Source: Paenibacillus tyrphae (GTDB lineage: Bacteria > Bacillota > Bacilli > Paenibacillales > NBRC-103111). From it: 64,000 nt of DNA. Below, piece after piece: positions 15,928 through 24,304 of the stretch (position 1 is its first letter; each line of letters begins with the position of its first letter). Where the stretch lies: positions 310,001-374,000 of the forward strand of contig NZ_BSDJ01000002.1 of the NCBI RefSeq assembly GCF_027925525.1, in the 5' to 3' direction. The notes beneath the pieces were generated by a model, which saw nothing but the letters and a program-made list of their open reading frames with translations, was not told the origin of the DNA and did not search any database. Position numbers and translations under genes: made by a program.

Positions 15928-15984
15928 GAAAGCAGCGGCAGCCTTGGACTGGAAAAATACGTCCTGGATTGCCGCTGCTTTATT
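15928..15984. repeat. Imperfect long hairpin, copy 2 / terminator of doxX-like gene
   Basis: AAAGCAGCGGCA pairs with TGCCGCTGCTTT around an inner GGAC/GTCC stem and is followed by TATT. It ends the rightward DoxX transcript. Sequence and architecture match the element at 14860-14913, so the HxlR/DoxX pair is bracketed by two related palindromes. The rest of the 356-base interval 15888-16243 contains only the next terminator; an overlapping frame at 16047-16520 looks spurious. Confidence 0.65.
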
Positions 15985-16193
15985 AAGCTGACTCGTCTTC
16001 GTTCGTTAAGAAATCGCACAACACCGAATCCATTTCGGCTATCATCATGTTAATTGAGAAGGAGGGAGCCTTTACTTTTCCAAATAACATCTCCCCCCTA
16101 GTATACAACCGTCATTTGTGCCGTTCTCGGGAAACAGAAATTCCAAGAAAAGAACTTTATTTTCCCACATCAGACTGCACCGTTTGCCAACGG

Positions 16194-16238
16194 AAAAAAC
16201 AGACCTTCGCCTGCATACGTACGGCAAAGGTCTGTTTT
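16194..16238. terminator. Rho-independent terminator after the GH87 gene
   Basis: AACAGACCTT and AAGGTCTGTT form a ten-base stem with flanking A- and T-tracts, directly after the GH87 stop codon at 16244 (minus strand). The same arms recur at 32021-32056. Confidence 0.8.
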
Positions 16239-16243
16239 CAGGT

Positions 16244-19200
16244 TTACGGGTTGACTGTAACCCTAAAGGTGGAAGTCGTGTTCTTGATGTTTGTTGTGCC
16301 GGGCCCCATATTGAGGAACTTTAGATTGTTGAATACGGCGGAACCTACGGCCGGTCCTCCTTCGATTTCGTTGGCCCAGATGCCGAAGCCCGACTTGGCG
16401 TCATACGCGTCCCCGCTCTTGCGAACGCCCGAAATCGTCACATTGGAAAAGACCGTGTCCGTGACGGGATTTTCAGGGGAAGCACCGTTGTACTTCGTCT
16501 GGAACATGATTCCGTGGTAGGTCGGATCGACGATATCCATATCGCGTATGCGGATGCCCCGGAACTCTTTCGAGGCCGAGAACAGCCAGATCGCAGGGAA
16601 CGTTTGATTTCCCCAGAAGTGCCCGCCCGTGCGGACCAGCGATATGTTTTCGAGGGTCGTTTGCGGCGAAGCGCCGAAGCCCCGGAACGGGTAGCCAAAA
16701 TCGAGGGAGCTGAGCGTCACGCCGGAATAAACGAGCGTATCTGCGATATGGATGTTACGGAACGTATTGCCGGTGCCTCCGTATACCGCGAGGCCTGCTG
16801 CGCGCCAGGTGAGCAGCGAGGTTAAATTTTCGAATACGTTGCCCGCATTGTCATCCGGCGCTCCCGCATCGATGGCGTTGAATAAAGCGAAGCTGTCGTC
16901 TCCCGTTCCGCGGGCCTCGACATTGCTGACGAGATTGTTCGTGCTGCCGTTCGTAAAATTGATACCATCCGCGAATACGTTGCGGATTCGGGAGTTTTTG
17001 ATCACCGTGCGGTCGACATTTTGCCCCCAGAACATGCAAATCTGGTGCTCTACCCAAACGTTGTCAATCGTCATGTCAGAGACGTTCGTGAAGCCGAATA
17101 CTTTCCCCGGTCCGTCGATCCGCGCAACATAGTTGCCGAAATACGCAAAGTTCGCAAAGGTGGAGCCGTTGGAGCCGGCGCCTGCATAAAAGCCGATATC
17201 GGTGTTCGTCTGATTCGCCGGAGCCACGAACCTCGTATACCAGGGGCCGGCGCCGGTAATCTTCACCGGTTTGCCGTAGACCTGGAATTTCGAGCCCGTT
17301 TCGTAGGTTCCCGCAGGGAGATATACGCCGACGAGCTTGCCGGTTGGGTCCATACGCACCCGATCCAACGCATTCTGGACGGCTTGGTGCGACGTGTTGG
17401 CCGGCGTGACATATTTGGCCGGGTCGGGATTGGCAATGGGCGATACTTGCTCCAAGCTGACAAAATCAATGGCGTATGTCGTTGTGTTGGCGGGGTCTTT
17501 TTGCAGCTTGATGGTGCTTCCTTTGGGAATCGTTTGATCGAACATCATATTCGCTTCGTCGTAGATATGCCTTGGAGCACCCGCGCCAGGGGAATTGTCC
17601 GGCGAGGTTTCGCTGCCGTAAAGCCACATATACCTGGAAGTCAGGTCGATCGATTTGGTATACGTGCCATTGACGTAAATATTGAGCGTGGAATTGATTC
17701 CGCCGCCGCCGGGAGCGTCGGGAATAGAAAAGCGCATCACCAGCGTATTCGTGTCGGCTTTCGTCGTGAACTGCACGAAGCTGCCCGTCGTATTCAGGGT
17801 AACCGCCTTCCGTCCTGAAGCTTCGCCGGCCAAATCGCCAACATTGCGGTTCGGACCTACGATAGCCGCCCCGCCGCCGATCACGCCATCCTCCGCTTCA
17901 TAAATATCGTAAGGCATGTTTGCGCCTCTTGTCGGGATCGGAGTCGTCGGATTGGAAAACTTAACCCAATTCAGATTGAACAGGTTGGAGCCGCCCGTAA
18001 ACTTGAGATACAGGTCGTGCACCCCGCTGATGGGATTGATTCCGCATGATTTCGTGATCCATGTCTGCCATCCGCCCGTGCCCGGCAAGACGCACGTACC
18101 GGCGAGCGTCCCTGTGAGGCCGTCCAGCCGGACCTCGATCGTTCCACCTCCGGTATTGCTCGCTGCTCTGGCTTCGAAAATCGATGCTCCGCTTCCAAAG
18201 TCGATATTTTTATAGACGACGTAATCCCCTTCATCGATATGACCGATACTCAATCCCCCTTCGCTGGAGCTTTCGGTCTCCACGCCGGATTGACTGTCAT
18301 AGCTTTCAGCCTCGATGGTGGCAAAAGCGGACCTTGGCTCCGATCCGGTTCCTTCGGCGATCTGAAGCTGATCCAGGTTCACATTGCCCGAATCGCCGAG
18401 ATCATACTTGTACGTTATCGTATTGCTGCCGGCGTTTAAATTCACGCTCTCCGACTTGGTCGACCAGGTGTCCCAGTTCGCCAAGGAAGGCAGTGCCGTT
18501 TGCTTGATTTTCGTTCCATTGACGTACAGACTGAGCGAGCGGTCTCCTCCCATGGCGTTGGCATATCGCAAAATGGCGTTGTATTTGCCTGCGGAGCTTA
18601 CGTTTATCGTGAACTGCGTCGCTGCTCCTTGATTCCCGTAGCCGTCGACAAATCCCGTCCCCGTATAGCCGGCATGATCGGTGTTGACTTTGGCTCCGCC
18701 CGATAATTGGGCCGACTCCGCTTCATAGGTGCCCGGCGGTGGCGGTGTCGTTTGGCCGTATACTTCCAGCTCGGATACTTGTGCCGCCGGCCAGCCCGTA
18801 TTGGCGGTAAAATGCAGCTTCACGTATCTTACGCCCGCGTTCGCGAAGGAGATCGTTACGGTGTTTCCACCGGCGGGATCGAACGAATAAGCGGCAGAAG
18901 CGGCTAACGTGCTGTAGTTGACATCGTCCGTACTGCCCGTGACGGACAAGGTTTGGGAGCGCTTCTCCCAGGCGGGCGGCAGACGGAGAACGACTTTGTT
19001 GATCGTGCTGACGGCGCCGAGATCGACACGCAGCCACTGCGGAAAAGCGTTGTTCGCGCTTTCCCAATAGCTCGACGAATTGCCGTCGTTCGCATTCGCC
19101 GCACGATAGACATCGACGGAGCTGCTTGCGGTAATCGGTTTACCTGCTGCCAAATTCGTTGCGGCTTCAGCCTTCTCAGTAACCCATCCGAACTGGGTAA

Positions 19201-19270
19201 GCACCAAACAAAAAACGAGTATCCACACAGGAACAAACGTTCTTACTTTTAAGTGAAACGCCATATTCAT
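16244..19270 (-). CDS. Secreted GH87 alpha-1,3-glucanase with multiple carbohydrate-binding modules
   Basis: A 1,008-residue secreted protein. It has a Sec signal peptide (hydrophobic FVPVWILVFCLVLTQFGWV, AEA cleavage near residue 36), an F5/8 type C/CBM32-like domain (about 37-175), a CBM35-like domain (about 180-305, GTYEAESAQL), a CBM6-like domain (about 310-440), and a beta-sandwich plus right-handed beta-helix of the GH87 type. The acid triad of GH87 is present: Asp in ADGIN and Asp-Asp in GTGDDSF, 23 and 24 residues later, the spacing reported for Agl-FH1. It should cut alpha-1,3-glucan (fungal wall, oral mutan). ATG 19270 has GGAGG seven bases upstream; the longer frame lacks an SD. 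It is encoded beside a sugar ABC transporter. Confidence 0.88.
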   Translation of the reverse strand: MNMAFHLKVRTFVPVWILVFCLVLTQFGWVTEKAEAATNLAAGKPITASSSVDVYRAANANDGNSSSYWESANNAFPQWLRVDLGAVSTINKVVLRLPPAWEKRSQTLSVTGSTDDVNYSTLAASAAYSFDPAGGNTVTISFANAGVRYVKLHFTANTGWPAAQVSELEVYGQTTPPPPGTYEAESAQLSGGAKVNTDHAGYTGTGFVDGYGNQGAATQFTINVSSAGKYNAILRYANAMGGDRSLSLYVNGTKIKQTALPSLANWDTWSTKSESVNLNAGSNTITYKYDLGDSGNVNLDQLQIAEGTGSEPRSAFATIEAESYDSQSGVETESSSEGGLSIGHIDEGDYVVYKNIDFGSGASIFEARAASNTGGGTIEVRLDGLTGTLAGTCVLPGTGGWQTWITKSCGINPISGVHDLYLKFTGGSNLFNLNWVKFSNPTTPIPTRGANMPYDIYEAEDGVIGGGAAIVGPNRNVGDLAGEASGRKAVTLNTTGSFVQFTTKADTNTLVMRFSIPDAPGGGGINSTLNIYVNGTYTKSIDLTSRYMWLYGSETSPDNSPGAGAPRHIYDEANMMFDQTIPKGSTIKLQKDPANTTTYAIDFVSLEQVSPIANPDPAKYVTPANTSHQAVQNALDRVRMDPTGKLVGVYLPAGTYETGSKFQVYGKPVKITGAGPWYTRFVAPANQTNTDIGFYAGAGSNGSTFANFAYFGNYVARIDGPGKVFGFTNVSDMTIDNVWVEHQICMFWGQNVDRTVIKNSRIRNVFADGINFTNGSTNNLVSNVEARGTGDDSFALFNAIDAGAPDDNAGNVFENLTSLLTWRAAGLAVYGGTGNTFRNIHIADTLVYSGVTLSSLDFGYPFRGFGASPQTTLENISLVRTGGHFWGNQTFPAIWLFSASKEFRGIRIRDMDIVDPTYHGIMFQTKYNGASPENPVTDTVFSNVTISGVRKSGDAYDAKSGFGIWANEIEGGPAVGSAVFNNLKFLNMGPGTTNIKNTTSTFRVTVNP

Positions 19271-19451
19271 AACCCTGCCTCCTTGTTCAATATCCAGAAC
19301 CAGCTTGCTCGGCCTCTGCTTCAATGCGCTTTATCGCCTCCCCTCAACGATTTCATGCTTAGCTTACCGTCTGTCCGCACCTCCCCTCCCCTTGGATACA
19401 CAGCAGACAGGCTGTACAAGATGCAAGGAAGAAGCGGCTGTGCTGATTACC

Positions 19452-19479
19452 ATTCTAATATTTCGCGCCTTCGTTTCAA
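19452..19479 (-). promoter_or_regulatory. Candidate sigma-A promoter of the GH87 gene
   Basis: On the minus strand TTGAAA (19479-19474) is 16 bases from TAGAAT (19457-19452), each one mismatch from consensus. This implies a leader of about 175 bases before ATG 19270. Together with the terminator at 19547-19580, it accounts for the 326-base gap between the GH87 and binding-protein genes; I see no gene there. Confidence 0.5.
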
Positions 19480-19546
19480 GGTTGCATGTTATGAAGATCA
19501 GGCGCAATATTACGGACCTCGCGCGCCCGGCAGCCGCAGGCTAAAG

Positions 19547-19580
19547 CAAAAAAGGCTGACCGGATATCCCGGCCAACCTC
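19547..19580 (-). terminator. Rho-independent terminator after the solute-binding protein gene
   Basis: On the minus strand a GGTTGGCCGG / CCGGTCAGCC stem is followed by TTTTTTGC, 17 bases beyond the binding-protein stop. It separates the transporter operon from the GH87 gene. Confidence 0.75.
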
Positions 19581-19596
19581 ATCATCTAGCGGCTTA

Positions 19597-21003
19597 CTAC
19601 TCCACCTTGATCGAGTTGTAATATTTTTCCTGAACTAGCTTCGCCGCCGCATCCAGCACCGTTTTCGGGTCGGCGTCTTTGCGCGAAAAGACATCCTGCA
19701 CGACACTTGTTATGGTCGCGTAGTAATCCTGCGTATTGAACTGCGCTTCCGGCTTCCCGTCGAGGTACTTCGTGATGTCGGGCGAGTACGGATAGACGTT
19801 ATCGTATTTGTCGTAGACGGCCTTCACTTTTTTGCCGTAAGCGGAGTCGGAAGTGAAATAATCGATCACCGGAGGCACGAAATATTTGTCGTCCTTTTTC
19901 CGCTGTTGGATGCTCGCTTCGATGGAAGCCAGCCCTTTGTCCGAGAAATAGTCGAACGTTGCGTAACGGAATGCCGCCTCTTGCTCCTCTTGCGTCGCTT
20001 TCGGATTGATGACAAGATAGTCGCCGCCGAGCACGCCGGTATGCTTGCCACCCTTGGCCGCAGCCGGCATCGGGTAAAAGAGCACGTCGGCAGGCTTCAT
20101 GCCGCCCTGGTTGAGCGCCTGATCGATCGGACCGTCCGGTCCGGCGATCACCATGGCCGTCCGGCTCTGGGCAAAAGCTCCGACAGCGTCGCCCCAACCG
20201 AGCGCCCAGTCCTTCGGAATCGCTTTCGCCTCCCAAGCCAGGCTTCGGTAAAATTGCAGCGCTCTCACACCCGCCTCGGAATGAAAGAGCGCCGTGACCT
20301 TGCCGTTCTCCACCTTCTGGATGTCTCCTCCCGCTTCAAACAGGAAATTGGTCCAGTTCCATCCGGCTTCGTTCCCCTTCCCCATGGGAGCAATGCCGGA
20401 GATGCCCTTGGCAGGATCGGCTGCCGCCTTGGCCGTGTTGTACATATCGTCCCACGTCCAATCGAGCGGCGGTACCGCGATCTTTTTATCCTCCAGCATC
20501 TTTTTGTTGACGATGGTCCCGGTCACATAGCCTTGCTGGGCGATCCCGTAAATTTTGCCGCCGATGCCGAATTGCTGCTGCAAAATCGGGTTCATCTGAT
20601 CTTTGAACTCATATGCGTCGAATAGGCCCGTAAGGTCGGCCGCCCAGCCTTTTTCCGCCAAAAACTTACCCTCCGTCGCATACGTATTGAACAGGGTCGG
20701 CGCTTCGTTGGCGCCCATCTTGATGCCGATCTGGTTCGGATCGTAGTGCCAGTCGCTTTTTACGATTTCCACGTCCGGATACTTCTCCGTAAACCGTCGG
20801 ATTTTATCGTCCTCCAGCGCCCGCTTTTCCACAAGATCGGGCGTCGGATAGTAGACGCTTATGGTAATTTTTCCCTTGCCGGACGAAGCTAAATTGTTCC
20901 CGCCGTCGGTGGCCGGACTTGCGTCCGGGCTGCATGCAGTGAGCATGAAACCTAGCATAAAGAGTGACATCGGCGATGCCAGTAGTGCGTTGCGCTCGCG
21001 CAT
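19597..21003 (-). CDS. Sugar ABC transporter substrate-binding lipoprotein
   Basis: A 468-residue family 1 extracellular solute-binding protein. The N-terminus has a lipoprotein signal ending in the lipobox LTAC, followed by a Ser/Asp/Gly-rich linker and the fold-typical start GKITISVYYP. The later segments GWGDAVGAFAQSRTAMVIAGPDGP and GVLGGDYLVI are characteristic of oligosaccharide-binding proteins. I chose ATG 21003 (SD AAAGGGGA) over TTG 21021. It is the last gene of the transporter operon and lies next to the GH87 gene, so alpha-1,3-linked gluco-oligosaccharides are the likely ligand (inference). No ATP-binding subunit is encoded here; a shared MsmX-like ATPase elsewhere would be needed. 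Confidence 0.9.
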   Translation of the reverse strand: MRERNALLASPMSLFMLGFMLTACSPDASPATDGGNNLASSGKGKITISVYYPTPDLVEKRALEDDKIRRFTEKYPDVEIVKSDWHYDPNQIGIKMGANEAPTLFNTYATEGKFLAEKGWAADLTGLFDAYEFKDQMNPILQQQFGIGGKIYGIAQQGYVTGTIVNKKMLEDKKIAVPPLDWTWDDMYNTAKAAADPAKGISGIAPMGKGNEAGWNWTNFLFEAGGDIQKVENGKVTALFHSEAGVRALQFYRSLAWEAKAIPKDWALGWGDAVGAFAQSRTAMVIAGPDGPIDQALNQGGMKPADVLFYPMPAAAKGGKHTGVLGGDYLVINPKATQEEQEAAFRYATFDYFSDKGLASIEASIQQRKKDDKYFVPPVIDYFTSDSAYGKKVKAVYDKYDNVYPYSPDITKYLDGKPEAQFNTQDYYATITSVVQDVFSRKDADPKTVLDAAAKLVQEKYYNSIKVE

Positions 21004-21122
21004 TGGAATTCCCCTTTCCAACTGTTGGATGTGTATCTAATCTCCATCTTAATCGGACCCTTCCTCCGAAACGAGGCGTGTTCCTATCCGGATGATGCGC
21101 AGGTTTACGATAAAGTCGCCTG

Positions 21123-21995
21123 CTACCCTTTAACGCCTCCCAACTGCACGCCGCGCAAAATAAACTTTTGGAACAGGAGAAATACGACGACCGGCGGAAG
21201 CATCACCATGAACAAGATCGCAAACTTCAGGTTTAAATTCATTCTGCGGGCTTGCAGGACATACTTGTAGATGGCTGTCGCCAGAGGATACCCGTTGTCG
21301 CTGTGCATCACGATCGACGGCCAGAACCAATCGTTCCACACCGCGGAAAAAATAAAGATCGATAACGTCGCAAAAATCGGCACGGACAAAGGAAAGGCAA
21401 TCCGGAAAAAGCACTTTCCGTCGGACGCGCCGTCCATTCTCGCCGCTTCGAAGATTTCCGGGTGGAGGCCGCCGAAGAAGTTTTTCAGCAGCAGCAAGTA
21501 AAAAGCGTTGGCCGCAGCAGGCATCCAGAACGCCGCAAATTGATTCAGCAGCCCGAGCTCCTTCAAATTCATAAAATTCGGAATAATATAGGTCGTCGGC
21601 GGGATAAAGAGCGTAATCCAGAAAAAGGCGCCGATCTGCTTCCGGTAAGGCACGTTCAAGTGCGCCAAGCTGAATGCCGCCAACCCCAGCACGGCGACCG
21701 TCACGATTAAGTTGCCCGCGAAAATAATAAACGTATTGCGAAGGAACAACAGCAGATGGATATAATTCCAGCCTTGCCCGAAATTTTCGAAATGCCATTC
21801 CGAAGGGAAAAACCGGGGCGGAAACGAGTTCATCTCCGTATTGGGCCGGACCCCGTTAAAAAACGTAATGAGAATCGGATAGATCATGGTGCAGACCATG
21901 ACGAGGATCACCGCGATCATGATCGCATAGCCGATCCGGGTGGAGCCCTGCCGCAAATCGTGGCTCGAAAGAATGCCGCGTTCGTGCTTGTTCAT
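21123..21995 (-). CDS. Carbohydrate ABC transporter permease (MalG type)
   Basis: A 290-residue inner-membrane permease with six hydrophobic segments and the EAA loop EAARMDGASDGKCFFRIAFPL that contacts the ATPase. The C-terminus (FQKFILRGVQLGGVKG) is typical of MalG-type subunits. ATG 21995 follows the upstream permease stop by two bases and has SD GGAGGGGG overlapping that gene's end; TTG at 22001 is less likely. It pairs with the MalF-type subunit for uptake of the ligand bound by the lipoprotein at 19597-21003. Confidence 0.93.
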   Translation of the reverse strand: MNKHERGILSSHDLRQGSTRIGYAIMIAVILVMVCTMIYPILITFFNGVRPNTEMNSFPPRFFPSEWHFENFGQGWNYIHLLLFLRNTFIIFAGNLIVTVAVLGLAAFSLAHLNVPYRKQIGAFFWITLFIPPTTYIIPNFMNLKELGLLNQFAAFWMPAAANAFYLLLLKNFFGGLHPEIFEAARMDGASDGKCFFRIAFPLSVPIFATLSIFIFSAVWNDWFWPSIVMHSDNGYPLATAIYKYVLQARRMNLNLKFAILFMVMLPPVVVFLLFQKFILRGVQLGGVKG

Positions 21996-21997
21996 GC

Positions 21998-22864
21998 TCA
22001 AGCCCCCTCCTTGCCGGTAAGCTTGGATTGAACCAGAGCCAATCCGCCCAGCACGAAAAACATCAGCACGCCCAAGGCGGACGCCGCGCCGTAATCCTGG
22101 CTCGTAAACGCATACTTCACGATAAGCAGAACATAGGTGAGCGTCGTTTTGTTCGGACCGCCGTCAAGCATCGCATACTGGGATTGATAACCCTGCGAGG
22201 TCGAGATGATTTGCAGAATTAATAAAAGCAAGATCAAGCTTTTGATCGAAGGAAGCGTAATGTATCGAATCCGCTGCCAGACGCCGGCCCCGTCGATTTC
22301 CGCCGCCTCGTACCAATCCCGGGGAATGCTGAGCAAGCCGGCCAAATAAATCAGCAGCGCGCCACCGAACTGCTGCCAGGTTTCCATAAAGACCAGCGAG
22401 GCCATGGACCAGCTCGGATCGGTCATAAACGAAATCGGCTCGAAGCCCAGCTTGCTCAGCACCGCATTGATCGGGCCGACCGGGTCAAAAATCCATCGCC
22501 ACAGCCCGTACAAGACGACCACAGGAAGCACATTCGGCAAATAAGCGGCGATGCGGACGAACCCTTGGAACCTCCTCAGCTCGGAAATGGCGATCGCAAA
22601 GACGATCGGCACCCAGAAGCCGATGACAAGACCGAGAAACATATAATATATCGTATTCTTCACCGCGCGCCCGATATCAGGATCGCGAAGCACTTTGACA
22701 TAATTGTCGAAACCGACAAAAGCGTTGCCTTTCATAAAATCAACGTGGTACAGGCTGTAGACGAAGCCTTTGACAATCGGCGTCCATAAGAACAAACCGA
22801 AAATAACGGCAGCCGGCAAAATAAACAAATAACCCCACAGATGTCTTTTCGCGACTAGATACAC
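21998..22864 (-). CDS. Carbohydrate ABC transporter permease (MalF type)
   Basis: A 288-residue membrane protein with six predicted spanning segments, starting GYLFILPAAVIFGLFLWTP, and the EAA loop EAAEIDGAGVWQRIRYITLP. Translation starts at GTG 22864 after a weak GAGGG. The 95-base interval upstream contains a possible -10 (TACAAT at 22906-22901) but only a poor -35, so the transporter could be driven by a promoter that needs the adjacent AraC-type regulator. It is the first of three transporter genes. Confidence 0.93.
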   Translation of the reverse strand: MYLVAKRHLWGYLFILPAAVIFGLFLWTPIVKGFVYSLYHVDFMKGNAFVGFDNYVKVLRDPDIGRAVKNTIYYMFLGLVIGFWVPIVFAIAISELRRFQGFVRIAAYLPNVLPVVVLYGLWRWIFDPVGPINAVLSKLGFEPISFMTDPSWSMASLVFMETWQQFGGALLIYLAGLLSIPRDWYEAAEIDGAGVWQRIRYITLPSIKSLILLLLILQIISTSQGYQSQYAMLDGGPNKTTLTYVLLIVKYAFTSQDYGAASALGVLMFFVLGGLALVQSKLTGKEGA

Positions 22865-22959
22865 AGCGGATTTCCCTCATTTCTCACAGGTCTTGCCCAC
22901 ATTGTAAGAAGACGAAAGGAAATTGAACATGTGCGATCCTATCGGGATCATTGGCGATT

Positions 22960-24285
22960 TTACTTTTTCAATTCGCTCGGACTGACGCCGTAATATTTTT
23001 TAAATATTTTGCTGAAATGCTCCGGCGATTCGTACCCTACTCTATCGGCGATTTCGTAACGGCGCATATCCGTGCTTGTGATGAGCCTCCGGCTTTCTTC
23101 CATTCGCAATTTCACGACATAATCCCAAAGGTTGTAGCCTGTTTTTTTCTTGAACAAATAGCTCAAGTAATTCGGACTCACGTGACTTTGCTGAGCGACC
23201 TCCTGAAGCGTAAGCCCCTTTTGCCCAAAGTGCTGATGAATATATTGCTTGGCCGTGTCCACAATTTGATTGTGATGTACGACCATTTCCTCCTCAGTCG
23301 CCTCATGGGAAGCCGGATTCCAGCTAAAATCGCCGTAATAAAACACGTAATGATCCTGATGCTCCCGGTGAAAGCGGATCGCTTTCCGCGCCTGCTCGTT
23401 CAAAGCGCCCAGAAACTCGATTCCTTTCATAATCTGACTTATGCCAACCACGCATTGCAGCGACAAATACTTCCGCACATTCGCATGCAGCGATCTGCCA
23501 ATCATGTCGAGTTGGTTGATTTTGTTGATGCTCTTATCTCCGTAGGCTTCGTCGTCCCATTGCAGAATGATCGAAATCTCGTGATCGGGCGAATAAAAAG
23601 CGACATGATTCCACTGGCTGTCAAGCAGCTCGCTCGCAATGTTCAATACGGCATACTGCAATAAGGCGAGATCCTTTTCGGGGAATCGAGTCCCTTCTTG
23701 GGAGGGTGGAACAACCGGCTTGATTTTAAGGACGGCAAAATATGGCCCTTGCAAGGAGGCCATCGGCACAAGCCGCTCAGCCGAAGCGCAGGCTGAATCG
23801 GGGTCGGCCAGCAGCCGGTTCAGCGCCTCCGTTTTCGCCCGGTCGGGCTCCTCCATCCGGAACCGGTCGCTCAGCTCGGCGATAAATTCATCGTGGGCTG
23901 CAGCCGCCGCTTTGTCCATTTTGAGCAGTACATTGCGCACGGTATCCAGAAAATGGCTGCTGTTCAGCGGCTTGATCAAGTAATCCTTGGCTCCCAATCT
24001 CATCGCCAATTGCGCATACTGAAACGTCTCGTAAGCGGAAACGACGATCGATTGCACCGACGGCTTGGCCATTTTCGCTTGATGCATCAGTTCGATCCCG
24101 CTCATTTCGCCCATCTGGATGTCCGTGATCAGCAGGTCCACTTCTTCCATGCGGATATAGTCCATCGCTTCGTAGCCGCTTTGCGCAATAAAGAGCTGAT
24201 CGATATTTAATCCCGAAGAAGCCAATAGCTGGCTTAAACCTTGGCAAATCAGCGGTTCGTCGTCCACAAGCAAAATATTGTACAT
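22960..24285 (-). CDS. Two-component response regulator, AraC type (YesN-like)
   Basis: A 441-residue regulator: receiver domain 1-120 (acidic pocket DDE at 9-11, phospho-acceptor Asp in LLITDIQM, Lys in DYLIKPL), a ~200-residue middle region, and two C-terminal AraC helix-turn-helix motifs (GLTLQEVAQQSHVSPNYLSY and RRYEIADRVGYESPEHFSK). YesN-type regulators activate neighbouring carbohydrate-utilisation genes. It lies 19 bases after the sensor kinase gene and just before the transporter genes, so it probably controls them and perhaps the GH87 gene. Confidence 0.93.
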   Translation of the reverse strand: MYNILLVDDEPLICQGLSQLLASSGLNIDQLFIAQSGYEAMDYIRMEEVDLLITDIQMGEMSGIELMHQAKMAKPSVQSIVVSAYETFQYAQLAMRLGAKDYLIKPLNSSHFLDTVRNVLLKMDKAAAAAHDEFIAELSDRFRMEEPDRAKTEALNRLLADPDSACASAERLVPMASLQGPYFAVLKIKPVVPPSQEGTRFPEKDLALLQYAVLNIASELLDSQWNHVAFYSPDHEISIILQWDDEAYGDKSINKINQLDMIGRSLHANVRKYLSLQCVVGISQIMKGIEFLGALNEQARKAIRFHREHQDHYVFYYGDFSWNPASHEATEEEMVVHHNQIVDTAKQYIHQHFGQKGLTLQEVAQQSHVSPNYLSYLFKKKTGYNLWDYVVKLRMEESRRLITSTDMRRYEIADRVGYESPEHFSKIFKKYYGVSPSELKK

Positions 24286-24304
24286 TCCAGGCCACCTCGT
24301 CAGT

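Noticed and set aside
16047-16520. Plus-strand frame of 157 codons after the DoxX gene
   Set aside because: It runs through the terminator at 16194-16238 and into the antisense of the GH87 gene, has no recognisable domain, and is explained as a shadow frame.
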